A stretch of 64,000 nucleotides of DNA from Paenibacillus sp. 1781tsa1 (lineage in GTDB: Bacteria > Bacillota > Bacilli > Paenibacillales > Paenibacillaceae): the NCBI RefSeq assembly GCF_024159265.1, contig NZ_JAMYWY010000001.1, forward strand, positions 2,852,001 to 2,916,000, read 5' to 3'. A model generated the notes under the pieces. That model had not been told where the DNA came from. It did no database searches and was given only the letters and a program-made list of their open reading frames with translations. Below, one piece after another: positions 17,324 to 25,708 of the stretch. Both the position numbers and the translations under genes were made by a program. Position 1 is the stretch's first letter. Each line of letters begins with the position of its first letter.

Positions 17324-18349
17324 ATGAAAAGCAAGCCTGAACAAAAACGCCGTGGGGCAATGAACTTCACCATGTACATGGTAGTAGGGCTTGGATTAAC
17401 GGTTCTCATGTCGGCGGCATCAATTATGTTTGGTGCTGCTGATATGAGGTTAGCAACGGTATGGGAGGCTATTTTCCGATTTGATCCAATGCTCACTGAA
17501 CATCAAATTATTCAATCCATGCGTCTCCCGCGTACCGTAGCAGATCTCATCGTTGGGTGCAGCCTTGCGGTATGTGGCGCTATCATGCAGGGGACAACGC
17601 GCAATCCGCTGGCCGACTCCGGGCTCATGGGGATTAGCTCTGGCGCAGCATTTGCAATTGCACTATGCCTGGCCTTTCTGCCGGGTTATTCGTATTGGCA
17701 GATGATGTTGTTCGCTTGTCTGGGAGCAGCGATCGCCACCGGTATGACTTATTTTACCGCGTCACTGGGCAATCGCGGAATGACGCCTCAGCGGCTTGTG
17801 CTGGCAGGTCTGTCTATTTCAATGTTGTTCGGCGCACTCAGCCAGTATTTGGCGATCAATTATAACCTGGGCCGAGCATTGACATTCTGGACGGCGGGTA
17901 GTACAGCGGGGGTCAAATGGGGAGAATTGCTGATTATCTCACCGCTCTTTGTTGGTGGTATACTGCTGGCACTGGCGCTATCCCCTTCCGTTACATTGCT
18001 CAGTTTGGGTGATGATGTGGCAAGTGGACTCGGCATTCGCAGCGGACTGGTCAAGATTTTATCGACCATTATCGTACTCGTGCTGACTGGATTGGCTGTT
18101 GTTGTGGTTGGACCGGTTGGTTTTGTGGGTCTGATTACCCCGCATATTGTCCGATATATGGTAGGTGTCGACTATCGATACATTATTCCGGCAGCGGCGT
18201 TATATGGTGCGTTGCTGACCGTATCGGCCGATTTGGCTGGACGTTTGATCAATAAACCGTTCGAAACGCCGATCGCCATTATATTTTCTATCATTGGTGT
18301 ACCGTACTTTCTCTTCTTGGCTCGAAGACAAAGGAGGGAATACGAATGA
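17324..18349 (+). CDS. FecCD-family iron-siderophore permease, first subunit
   Basis: This 341-residue protein has about nine to ten membrane segments and the FecCD hallmarks: RLPRTVADLIVGCSLAVCGA, GTTRNPLADSGLMGISSGAA, and the C-terminal GPVGFVGLITPHIVRYMVG with the ATPase-contact loop. It forms the import channel with the next gene. It starts after GAAAGGGA and overlaps the next gene by four bases (ATGA). No ATPase gene follows, so a shared FhuC/YusV-type ATPase elsewhere is implied. Confidence 0.94.
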   Translation: MKSKPEQKRRGAMNFTMYMVVGLGLTVLMSAASIMFGAADMRLATVWEAIFRFDPMLTEHQIIQSMRLPRTVADLIVGCSLAVCGAIMQGTTRNPLADSGLMGISSGAAFAIALCLAFLPGYSYWQMMLFACLGAAIATGMTYFTASLGNRGMTPQRLVLAGLSISMLFGALSQYLAINYNLGRALTFWTAGSTAGVKWGELLIISPLFVGGILLALALSPSVTLLSLGDDVASGLGIRSGLVKILSTIIVLVLTGLAVVVVGPVGFVGLITPHIVRYMVGVDYRYIIPAAALYGALLTVSADLAGRLINKPFETPIAIIFSIIGVPYFLFLARRQRREYE

Positions 18350-19359
18350 CCAAGCGGCGTTATACGGTGAAAAGAGGCATTATCATCAATGCAGTGCTTA
18401 TGGTGCTCATTCTTGTGTTTGCTATCATTAGCATGAATTCTGGCAAGATGAATCTTTCACCACTAGAAGTGCTGAACGTTCTCATAGGAAACGGTACCGA
18501 TAAGCAAAATCTGATTGTGTTCGATTTTCGTCTGCCACGAATTGTACTTTCGATCTTGGTCGGTCTGGGAATGGGAGCGGCCGGGGTCGTGATGCAGAGT
18601 TTGCTGCGTAATGACATGGCTAGTCCGGGGACATTGGGAATTAGTTCGGGATCGGGTTTGTTTGTCCTGTTCTTCGTTGTATTCATTGCATCCACAGGAA
18701 AGAGTTCCTTCATTGCTCTGCCTCTGTTGGCTTTTGTTGGTGGACTATTGGCGGCGGGGTTGATCTTTTTATTATCGTATCGCCGGGGGCGAGACATCTC
18801 GCCAATCGGTTTGATCTTGACCGGGGTCGCGCTAGGAAGCGGGTATGGTGCGCTGACGACCTTCTTGACACTCAAGCTGGATGATTCGCAGATGAATTTC
18901 ATGCTGTATTGGCTGGCGGGGAGTTTATGGGGCGATGATTGGGGCTATATTTCCATACTGACACCATGGGTCTTGATCTTACTCGCCTATATTTTTTACA
19001 AAGCTCGCATACTGAATGCCCTCCATCTGGGTAATCAGACAGCACAGGGGCTTGGTGTTTCCGTGAAACGGCAGTTCTTGGGGTTGTCAATCGCTGCTGT
19101 TGCTTTATCCTCTGGCAGTGTAGCCGTGGGGGGAAGCTTCTTTTTCGTTGGCTTGATCGCTCCGCATATGGCGAGAAAACTGGTCGGTCCCGATCACAAA
19201 TTGCTCATTCCGGCTGCCAGCTTGGCCGGGGGACTAGTCGTGGTGCTGGCTGACACGATTACGCGCACGGTTAGCCTCGTAGGAGATGTGCCGACAGGAA
19301 TCGTTATTACAGTCATTAGTGTTCCATATTTTCTTTATTTACTAGCAAAAGCCAAATAA
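18346..19359 (+). CDS. FecCD-family iron-siderophore permease, second subunit
   Basis: This 337-residue permease carries the same family motifs (DFRLPRIVLSILVGLGMGAAG, LRNDMASPGTLGISSGSG, GGSFFFVGLIAPHMARKLVG). It is the expected heterodimer partner of the upstream permease, as FeuC is of FeuB, and is translationally coupled to it through ATGA. The three-gene cluster imports a ferric siderophore; the ligand cannot be read from sequence. Confidence 0.94.
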   Translation: MTKRRYTVKRGIIINAVLMVLILVFAIISMNSGKMNLSPLEVLNVLIGNGTDKQNLIVFDFRLPRIVLSILVGLGMGAAGVVMQSLLRNDMASPGTLGISSGSGLFVLFFVVFIASTGKSSFIALPLLAFVGGLLAAGLIFLLSYRRGRDISPIGLILTGVALGSGYGALTTFLTLKLDDSQMNFMLYWLAGSLWGDDWGYISILTPWVLILLAYIFYKARILNALHLGNQTAQGLGVSVKRQFLGLSIAAVALSSGSVAVGGSFFFVGLIAPHMARKLVGPDHKLLIPAASLAGGLVVVLADTITRTVSLVGDVPTGIVITVISVPYFLYLLAKAK

Positions 19360-19508
19360 CAAAATCAATGATACAGTCTGAATATACTGTGGAAAACGGT
19401 TTGGCAGGACTGTACGCTCGCGTTTTAAAGCGGAATGCACGATATCAATAGTTAAAAGATCGAAGTTACCCTGTATTACCACTATGCTTCTTAAACAATA
19501 GCATATAG

Positions 19509-19556
19509 AAAAAGATGCCATTACGAGGATATCGTATTGGCATCTTTTGATTTTTT
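19509..19556. terminator. bidirectional terminator between permease and LuxR genes
   Basis: AAAAGATGCCA and TGGCATCTTTT form an 11-bp stem around a loop of about 17 bases with A-rich and T-rich flanks, between two convergent genes. Confidence 0.8.
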
Positions 19557-19602
19557 CTCATTATTTGATAGTCAAGTTGATTACCGTAAAATTACATGGG
19601 AT

Positions 19603-20712
19603 TTATATGGCAGGCTCATCTGACAGCTGGAAACGGGAAACGAAATACCAGATGAGCTCGCGACGGGAGGATACCTTGGTTTTGGCGAAAATGGATTTCA
19701 AATGATCCTGAACGGTGTATACAGAAATATGCATGGCTGCAGCAATCTCTTTGGACGAATAGCTGCGGAGCACATGTCCGAGCAATTCCCTCTCTCGACT
19801 GGATAATCCATGGCTCTCGGCGAGCAAGGGAAGCAAATCCTGCGGCATCGCCTGCTCCAAACGGATGGCAATCTGATCCGGTCCCGCGAGCTGTTGCATC
19901 AGACTGGCATGAAGTAGGAGGTAACGCCCATCCGGAAGTTGGATACAGACTTTGGAGGGCGAGTCAGGAGTGAGTTGAGTATTTTCAGCCCGTTCTGCCT
20001 GATTCTTGCGTTGCAAGTGGGAACTCACTGCACGTACCGGACGGGGCAGAATGTCCGGCCCTACATGTTCCAGCGTGCGTAATTGGGACAGCCAATATTG
20101 AGCCGGGGCGTTCAGGGATAAGAGATTGAATGTATCCGAGGTGATCAAAATTCCGGGTTCCTCAGGACTTTCACTCGTGATCTCATCGATCAGTGTCAAG
20201 CTCGTGGACCGCAGCATCGATGCAATAGAAGCGGTCCAGGACTGAATCATCAACCGCTCCTCCTCTGTAAAGACAGCACTTTCTGTCTTACGATATAGGG
20301 TCAGATATCCCCAGCAAGCGTCTCCACTGACCAATACAGCGCGCAGTTCATCACCGAATCCCGCTGGCTGAAGAATGTTGATGTACCTTGAGCTTTGTTC
20401 AGGGTGTGCATTCACGGATGCATGAAGTAAAGCTGTATGTTCACCGCTTCGTATTAATTCAGCGTATTTATGTATATCTTCTTCCATGTATTCATTGACG
20501 AATAACCGATCATGAATGGCCTCAATGCCATCTTCTGTCACGGCTCCTGTGGAGAGAAGAGTCAGGGGATCAACGGTAGTGAAACAGTATGCATCGTAAG
20601 GTATAACCGTATGGATCTGCTTGAGAACAGCTTCCCGATAGGTACGTGAGGTCCAGGTTCCTTTTTCAAGAGAAGTGATAAGTCTATGGTTCCGATCGAT
20701 ACGTGATGTCAA
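19603..20712 (-). CDS. LuxR-type HTH transcriptional regulator
   Basis: The 369-residue protein ends in a LuxR/GerE helix-turn-helix (LSSRERELLGHVLRSYSSKEIAAAMHIS then VQDHLKSIFAKTKVSSRREL). The first ~180 residues resemble a GAF-like sensory region (YTTVDPLT-type start, GYLTLYRKTESAVFTEEERLM). No receiver Asp or ATPase domain is seen, so this is an independent regulator whose ligand is unknown. A TTG start at 20712 with AGAGGAG eight bases upstream is preferred over ATG 20739, which precedes that site. It is divergent from the methyltransferase gene and may control it. Confidence 0.85.
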   Translation of the reverse strand: MTSRIDRNHRLITSLEKGTWTSRTYREAVLKQIHTVIPYDAYCFTTVDPLTLLSTGAVTEDGIEAIHDRLFVNEYMEEDIHKYAELIRSGEHTALLHASVNAHPEQSSRYINILQPAGFGDELRAVLVSGDACWGYLTLYRKTESAVFTEEERLMIQSWTASIASMLRSTSLTLIDEITSESPEEPGILITSDTFNLLSLNAPAQYWLSQLRTLEHVGPDILPRPVRAVSSHLQRKNQAERAENTQLTPDSPSKVCIQLPDGRYLLLHASLMQQLAGPDQIAIRLEQAMPQDLLPLLAESHGLSSRERELLGHVLRSYSSKEIAAAMHISVYTVQDHLKSIFAKTKVSSRRELIWYFVSRFQLSDEPAI

Positions 20713-20841
20713 CGAGATTACTCCTCTCTCTGTGCGCATATCCCAATGTTCTGGGATTGTAGGCTCGCCTTATCCTCCTATAATGAAATTAGACGAACAA
20801 CGAGTCAAGTCTAACTTCAATTCAAGAGGAGCGCGGTGTCC

Positions 20842-21549
20842 ATGAATCACAATCCATCACCGATGAGCTGGGAAACAGCAGATGTTCATCGTTACGAACA
20901 ATCGATAGCCCTGAAAATTCCGGGTTATTCTCATATGCATGATCTAATGGAACGGCTGCTTTCAGCATGTATTGCGGATAACAACGATATTCATATAATT
21001 GTTGCTGGAGCTGGTGGGGGAAAAGAATTAGCTTTGCTTGGTTCACGCCATACCGGGTGGATGCTCACCGGAGTAGATCCTTCGCTGCCGATGTTGCAAC
21101 TTGCTGAGAAACGAATCGCGGAAGCGGGTATTGGCTCCAGAGTGACGCTGCAACCTGTCACGGTTGAAGAATTGCCGGAGGATATTTTATATGATGGGGC
21201 GACAAGTATGCTCATGTTGCATTTCCTTCAAGGGATGAAGGCCAAGAGAGCATTTCTGACCAGCCTCGCAGCGAGACTTAAACCAGGTGCACCCCTAATC
21301 ATTGCCGCTGTAAATGCCGATCTTCGTTCACCTGCACATTCAGTCATGATGCAAGCTTGGAAGGATCACATGTTGAGTGTGGGTGTGCTTCCTGAAGAGT
21401 GGGAGCGCTTTGCTGTTTCCTTGGGCCGTGAATCCGATCCAATATGCTCTGAAGAGATGACTCAGCTACTGACCGAATGCGGTTTCTCACATATTACACG
21501 TTACTTCGGGGCGTTCTGGGTGGAGGGGTATTATGCAATTCGAAACTAA
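20842..21549 (+). CDS. class I SAM-dependent methyltransferase
   Basis: This 235-residue protein has a Rossmann methyltransferase core: motif I IIVAGAGGGKELALLG (near 52), an acidic GVDPSLPMLQLAEKRI strand-helix, and GATSMLMLHFL as motif IV. The acceptor is not identifiable. ATG 20842 has AGGAG ten bases upstream. Its end overlaps the next gene by 17 bp, so the two are translationally coupled and probably act in one pathway. Confidence 0.87.
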   Translation: MNHNPSPMSWETADVHRYEQSIALKIPGYSHMHDLMERLLSACIADNNDIHIIVAGAGGGKELALLGSRHTGWMLTGVDPSLPMLQLAEKRIAEAGIGSRVTLQPVTVEELPEDILYDGATSMLMLHFLQGMKAKRAFLTSLAARLKPGAPLIIAAVNADLRSPAHSVMMQAWKDHMLSVGVLPEEWERFAVSLGRESDPICSEEMTQLLTECGFSHITRYFGAFWVEGYYAIRN

Positions 21550-22636
21550 CGTGAAGCCTATGAAAGATCAGATTTGGGTCGTTGGCGGTTATGGTCAAGT
21601 AGGGCAGATGATATGTACTCAACTGGGGAAATTGTTCCCGGGTAAAGTATGGGCAGCAGGTACACGCATGAACCGTGCGGAAGAATTCAGCAGGTCTACA
21701 GGTGGTACGGTACTGCCGTTTCAACTGGATGTGACCAAACCTGTGGAGCCTTCAATGTTACGGCCTGTGAAGCTTGTAATCATGTGTGTGGACCAGAGCG
21801 ATACCCGGTTTGTTGAAACCTGTGCACAAGCCGGAACCGATTATATTGATATTTCTGCAAAGTATGATTTTCTCGCCCAGGTTGAACAGCTGCACACCAC
21901 AATGCAACGTTCCCAATCGACTGCAATACTCAGTGTTGGATTGTCACCGGGAGTAACGAACTTGCTCGTACGCGAAGCGACCATGCACATGGATCAGGTG
22001 GAGGAAGCAGATATTACCGTAATGCTGGGGCTTGGAGAGAAACACGGAAAAGCTGCCGTGGAGTGGACGGTTGATCAGATGAATGCCACCTACCAAGTGA
22101 TGCAAAAGGGCAAGCCTACGGAGGTGCAAAGTTTCGGAGATGGCAAAAGGATCGATTTTGGAGCGGAATTGGGAAACCGGAAGGCCTATCGATTTAACTT
22201 TTCGGATCAACACGTGGTTGCTCGAACGTTACGTATTCCAACCGTATCGACCAGACTATGCCTGGACTCCCGCTGGATCACAACATCCATGGCAATCTCC
22301 AAACGTGCAGGGTTGTTCTCGTTGCTGCGTATCCCGTCTATTCGTAATGGAACAGTGAAGGCCTTTGGTCTTATTCCTGGCGGAGAGCCGATGTATGCTG
22401 TTAAGGCCGATGCTATTGGATGGGAAAATGGGGAACAAGTCCGCGTCGAACAATTGCTTGTTGGCGATAAGGAAGCAGATGCAACAGCAGCCGTAGCAGC
22501 AGCTGTGGCCGAACACGTATATAAAACAGAGTCAGCGTTGCCACATGGTGTGTTTCATATTGAACAGGTTCTCTCAATGCAGGACATTCAAGATGCACTT
22601 CATACGCCACTAAAGGTGACGACCAAGATCACCTAG
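21533..22636 (+). CDS. saccharopine dehydrogenase-like NAD(P)-binding oxidoreductase
   Basis: This 367-residue protein begins with a Rossmann fold (IWVVGGYGQVGQMICTQLG), has the D-x-x-K-rich strand QLDVTKP, and the saccharopine-dehydrogenase-type segment CAQAGTDYIDISAKYDF. The end of the domain (SVGLSPGVTNLLVREA) is also typical of this group. Substrate is unknown; such enzymes act on amino-acid adducts or, in trans-enoyl variants, on lipids. GGAGG of its ribosome site lies inside the methyltransferase gene, showing coupling. Confidence 0.88.
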   Translation: MQFETNVKPMKDQIWVVGGYGQVGQMICTQLGKLFPGKVWAAGTRMNRAEEFSRSTGGTVLPFQLDVTKPVEPSMLRPVKLVIMCVDQSDTRFVETCAQAGTDYIDISAKYDFLAQVEQLHTTMQRSQSTAILSVGLSPGVTNLLVREATMHMDQVEEADITVMLGLGEKHGKAAVEWTVDQMNATYQVMQKGKPTEVQSFGDGKRIDFGAELGNRKAYRFNFSDQHVVARTLRIPTVSTRLCLDSRWITTSMAISKRAGLFSLLRIPSIRNGTVKAFGLIPGGEPMYAVKADAIGWENGEQVRVEQLLVGDKEADATAAVAAAVAEHVYKTESALPHGVFHIEQVLSMQDIQDALHTPLKVTTKIT

Positions 22637-22710
22637 TTTCATATTCTTTTGTTGGCACCCTCCGATCTGCTATGATGTAATCATAATCATGGCATGAATG
22701 GAGGGAGATC

Positions 22711-23004
22711 ATGAACTGCGTTGCTGTATTACCTTATTACAAAGTACAGAGAGAAGTGACGGGTCTCGCCCAAGAGATTGAGATGAATGCCCGTTCGATG
22801 ATTCTGTATTCAGATAAAATCGTGACCAAATACCGCGAATTCAACCTCACGGAAGTGTTTGATATGTCATTTCGCCGTATGGGGGATGAAGGTGGATTTT
22901 TCTATCTGCACACGAGCACTGGAGTATATCCATATATGGTCGAAATCGACCCCAAACCTTTTATACAAAGTTTCAGAAAGATGACGATTCAAAAATTAAA
23001 ATAA
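22711..23004 (+). CDS. small conserved-looking protein of unknown function
   Basis: This 97-residue soluble protein starts after GGAGG at good spacing and behind a plausible sigma-A promoter (TTGTTG, 16 bases, TATGAT at 22671). It alternates beta-like strands (SMILYSDKIVTKYREF, GGFFYLHTSTGVYPYMVEIDP) and ends in a basic helix, which would suit a small PH-like fold, but I cannot name a family. It is probably monocistronic. Confidence 0.75.
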   Translation: MNCVAVLPYYKVQREVTGLAQEIEMNARSMILYSDKIVTKYREFNLTEVFDMSFRRMGDEGGFFYLHTSTGVYPYMVEIDPKPFIQSFRKMTIQKLK

Positions 23005-23082
23005 CTTGACCTTGCCGTTACGTAAAGGCTTAACCTCGGATATGGAAGGAACGATAACCAATTCAGAGGAGCCGTGAATGTA

Positions 23083-24375
23083 ATGAGTATACTGATTCAG
23101 CAAGCTACGATCCTAACGATGAAAGATGCCGATGTCCCCTTTACGGGGGATATTCGTGTTGAAGGACATCGCATTACGCAGATTGCGGACCACATTCTGC
23201 CTCAACCGCAAGATGAGATTATCGATGGCCGCCATAAGATCGTCATGCCGGGTCTGATTAATGCCCACCAACATACACCAATGAGCCTGCTCCGGGGATT
23301 CTCGGATGATCTGAAGCTGATGGACTGGCTCGAACGCAAAATGTTGCCTGCCGAAGCGCGGATGAACCCGGAAGATATCTATTGGGGGGCCAAGTTATCC
23401 ATCGCCGAGATGATCCGTTCGGGTACCACTGCCTTTGCCGATATGTACATTCATATGAACGAGATTGCCGAAGTTGTGAAGCAAACAGGTATCCGGGCAT
23501 CGTTGACACGAGGAATGGTATTTATGGAGGACGATGGCGGACGCAGGTTGCAAGAGGCGATCGATCTTGTACAGCGCTGGTCTGGAGCGGCCGAGGGACG
23601 GATTACAACCATGTATGGACCGCACTCCCCCTACACTTGTCCCATGGAGCCGCTCCGTGAAGTCATTGCCATGACTGTCACAGAGGATATCCCGCTGCAT
23701 ATTCATCTGGCTGAGACAAAGGAAGAAGTTGTGAAGATTCGAGAGCGCTATGGCATGACACCGACGGAGTATTTGGAAGAGGCGGGTATGTTTGAACAGG
23801 CACATGTGTTGCTTGCGCATGGTGTACACCTCAATCGAAGGGATATCAGCAGATTGAAGGGTATGCGTGGTGGTGTAGCGCACAATCCGGTCAGCAATCT
23901 GAAGCTGGGGTGTGGAATTGCTCCGATTACCGAGATGTTGGCCCAGGGGATTAACGTGGGGATCGGAACCGATGGAGCGGGAAGTGCCACAACCGTGGAC
24001 ATGTTCGAGGAGATCAAAGCGGCGACCTGGTTGCAAAAGCTGGACTATGGCGATCCCACACGCTTGCCAGCCAAGAACGTTCTACAGATGGCTACACGCG
24101 GAAGTGCTAGTCTGCTGGGCCTACAGGATGAAGTGGGTGTACTTGAGGTAGGTTGCAAAGCGGATCTAATCCTGATCGATCTGGCGAAACCACATCTTCA
24201 ACCGGTACATGAGGTAGAATCGTTACTGGCTTACAGTGTAAACGGGGCGGATGTGGATACCACGATTGTGAACGGTCAGATCCTCATGCAAGGCAGGAAG
24301 TTGTTAACGATTGATGAGGATGAACTCTATCGTGAGGTGAAGGTTAGAGCAAAAAGAATTGTTGAGGGAATTTAA
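23083..24375 (+). CDS. amidohydrolase, MtaD-type S-adenosylhomocysteine/methylthioadenosine deaminase
   Basis: The 430-residue metal enzyme belongs to the ATZ/TRZ amidohydrolase group. It has the metal site GLINAHQHTPMSLLRG (residues near 60), the second shell HIHLAETKEEV near 205, the catalytic HGVHL and the metal Asp in GIGTDGAGSATTVDMFEE near 300. Members deaminate 5'-methylthioadenosine, SAH or guanine-like bases. The AGAGGAG site is 11 bases before ATG 23083, while GTG 23074 is only two bases from it. It may recycle the SAM products of neighbouring methyl transfer, though that link is speculative. Confidence 0.88.
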   Translation: MSILIQQATILTMKDADVPFTGDIRVEGHRITQIADHILPQPQDEIIDGRHKIVMPGLINAHQHTPMSLLRGFSDDLKLMDWLERKMLPAEARMNPEDIYWGAKLSIAEMIRSGTTAFADMYIHMNEIAEVVKQTGIRASLTRGMVFMEDDGGRRLQEAIDLVQRWSGAAEGRITTMYGPHSPYTCPMEPLREVIAMTVTEDIPLHIHLAETKEEVVKIRERYGMTPTEYLEEAGMFEQAHVLLAHGVHLNRRDISRLKGMRGGVAHNPVSNLKLGCGIAPITEMLAQGINVGIGTDGAGSATTVDMFEEIKAATWLQKLDYGDPTRLPAKNVLQMATRGSASLLGLQDEVGVLEVGCKADLILIDLAKPHLQPVHEVESLLAYSVNGADVDTTIVNGQILMQGRKLLTIDEDELYREVKVRAKRIVEGI

Positions 24376-24420
24376 TTTTTAGTGAATTTAATCTAAACTG
24401 GAAAAATATTTGTGCTCAAA

Positions 24421-24452
24421 ACGCTATGGAGGCTTACTCCATGGCGTTTTTT
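24421..24452 (+). terminator. Rho-independent terminator of the amidohydrolase gene
   Basis: ACGCTATGGA and TCCATGGCGT pair over ten bases with one G-U, followed by T6. Confidence 0.9.
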
Positions 24453-24486
24453 GTCGAATTGCAACTGGAAATAGTTCCTTGGTCCT

Positions 24487-24519
24487 GTTCAGAATTGGTT
24501 CAGAATACCTCGTTATACT
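24487..24519 (+). promoter_or_regulatory. direct-repeat operator and -10 before the dockerin-like gene
   Basis: GTTCAGAAT occurs at 24487 and 24498, an exact 11-bp period, and TATACT at 24514 serves as -10. The second repeat begins 16 bases before the -10. The 11-bp tandem spacing is typical of OmpR/PhoB-class regulators. The same geometry recurs before the ABC transporter gene at 27756. Confidence 0.6.
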
Positions 24520-24567
24520 GAGCATGTAGTTGTTCAAATATGAAATGTACACGAGGAGGAACATGAA

Positions 24568-25617
24568 TTGAAGGGGAAACAAAACAAAAAACGGCTTAAG
24601 CCGATATTGAAAAAAAGCATGTTGACTGCACTCGGATTGGGCATTGCATTGCCTTTAGGTGGAACGCTTCCGCAGGCTGACGCAGGTGCAATTGGTCCGG
24701 TAATAAACATTTCACAACCTGTTCTTAACGATGGCATCAACTGGTTAAGTTATTCATCGAAACCAAATGATCCTTCTTTACGTGATGTGCCCATCGAGGT
24801 GACCATCAATAATATCATCAGAATCAATCTAAGTACACAATTTCGATCCGATGAGTATAGCCCGCCTACAGCCAGCTCAAGTGATAACAGCATCGCTGAG
24901 GTGTATGTAGAAACGAGACAAGATGAGAATATGCCAACGCCGGAGAGCACATTGGTGGTTATTCCTCGCCAAAGCGGCACAATCAACATCGAATTGAAAG
25001 CGAATTATATGATCTCTGGTGCACCAGAGACTGTTACGGATAACATTGAACTTTACATTAGTAAAAAAGGGGATGTAAATGCAGACGGAAAAGTGAATTC
25101 CCTGGATGCTGTAGACCTTTTCAATTATATTCGTAACATGATGACTCGCCGCAGCTTTTCTTATGTAGAGATGAACCGAATGGATGTGGATCGTAATACG
25201 GAACCCACTTTCGGGGACATGGATGCATTGTTAAAAGGATATAAGGGCAAAACACTTGGCGGAAAAAACAATGACTATGTGTTGACCTTTAAGCAAGTGG
25301 ATGATGCCCCGTATGTACTGAATGGTCAATTGAAGGATTACATGGAGAGTGCAGTTGCTGTTGATTACTATTTAATGGATATTGATTATGATGATACCCT
25401 TAATACTCCTTCTTATCAGTGGTACCGCGCAACAGACGCTTTAGGAGAAGATAGGGTGCCAATCGTAGGGGAGACACGAGAACAGCATAGTGTTACATCT
25501 GAGGACGAGAATCATTATCTTGTGCTTGAAGTTATTACACACTCCACTTCAAACCCAAATACGGAGCCTAGACGAACATTCATTGTTGGAAAAGAAAAAA
25601 TACAACTTCCTGATTAA
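24568..25617 (+). CDS. secreted protein with a dockerin-like calcium-binding module
   Basis: The 349-residue protein has a basic N-terminus and signal peptide (MLTALGLGIALPLGGTLPQADA, cleavage near residue 40). After about 120 beta-rich residues comes a dockerin type I-like unit near 170-230: the first loop GDVNADGKVNSLDAVDLF has the EF-hand-like D-x-N-x-D-G spacing, and the second, DVDRNTEPTFGDMDALL, keeps the pattern in a looser form. The final ~110 residues look like another beta domain. Dockerins bind cohesins; a cohesin gene follows directly. A TTG start lies eight bases after GAGGAGG; the ATG just before it is followed by a stop after one codon. Confidence 0.8.
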   Translation: MKGKQNKKRLKPILKKSMLTALGLGIALPLGGTLPQADAGAIGPVINISQPVLNDGINWLSYSSKPNDPSLRDVPIEVTINNIIRINLSTQFRSDEYSPPTASSSDNSIAEVYVETRQDENMPTPESTLVVIPRQSGTINIELKANYMISGAPETVTDNIELYISKKGDVNADGKVNSLDAVDLFNYIRNMMTRRSFSYVEMNRMDVDRNTEPTFGDMDALLKGYKGKTLGGKNNDYVLTFKQVDDAPYVLNGQLKDYMESAVAVDYYLMDIDYDDTLNTPSYQWYRATDALGEDRVPIVGETREQHSVTSEDENHYLVLEVITHSTSNPNTEPRRTFIVGKEKIQLPD

Positions 25618-25708
25618 TTCATATTCTTTATTTTAGTTAACAAATAACAACACTTTTTCTATCTTTACCATACGATCTATTAATTGATACAGACATGGAG
25701 GCTATTAC

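Noticed and set aside
23395..24036. Long minus-strand open frame of 213 codons inside the amidohydrolase gene
   Set aside because: The plus-strand gene has clear catalytic motifs; the antisense frame is a codon-bias shadow with odd composition and no ribosome site.
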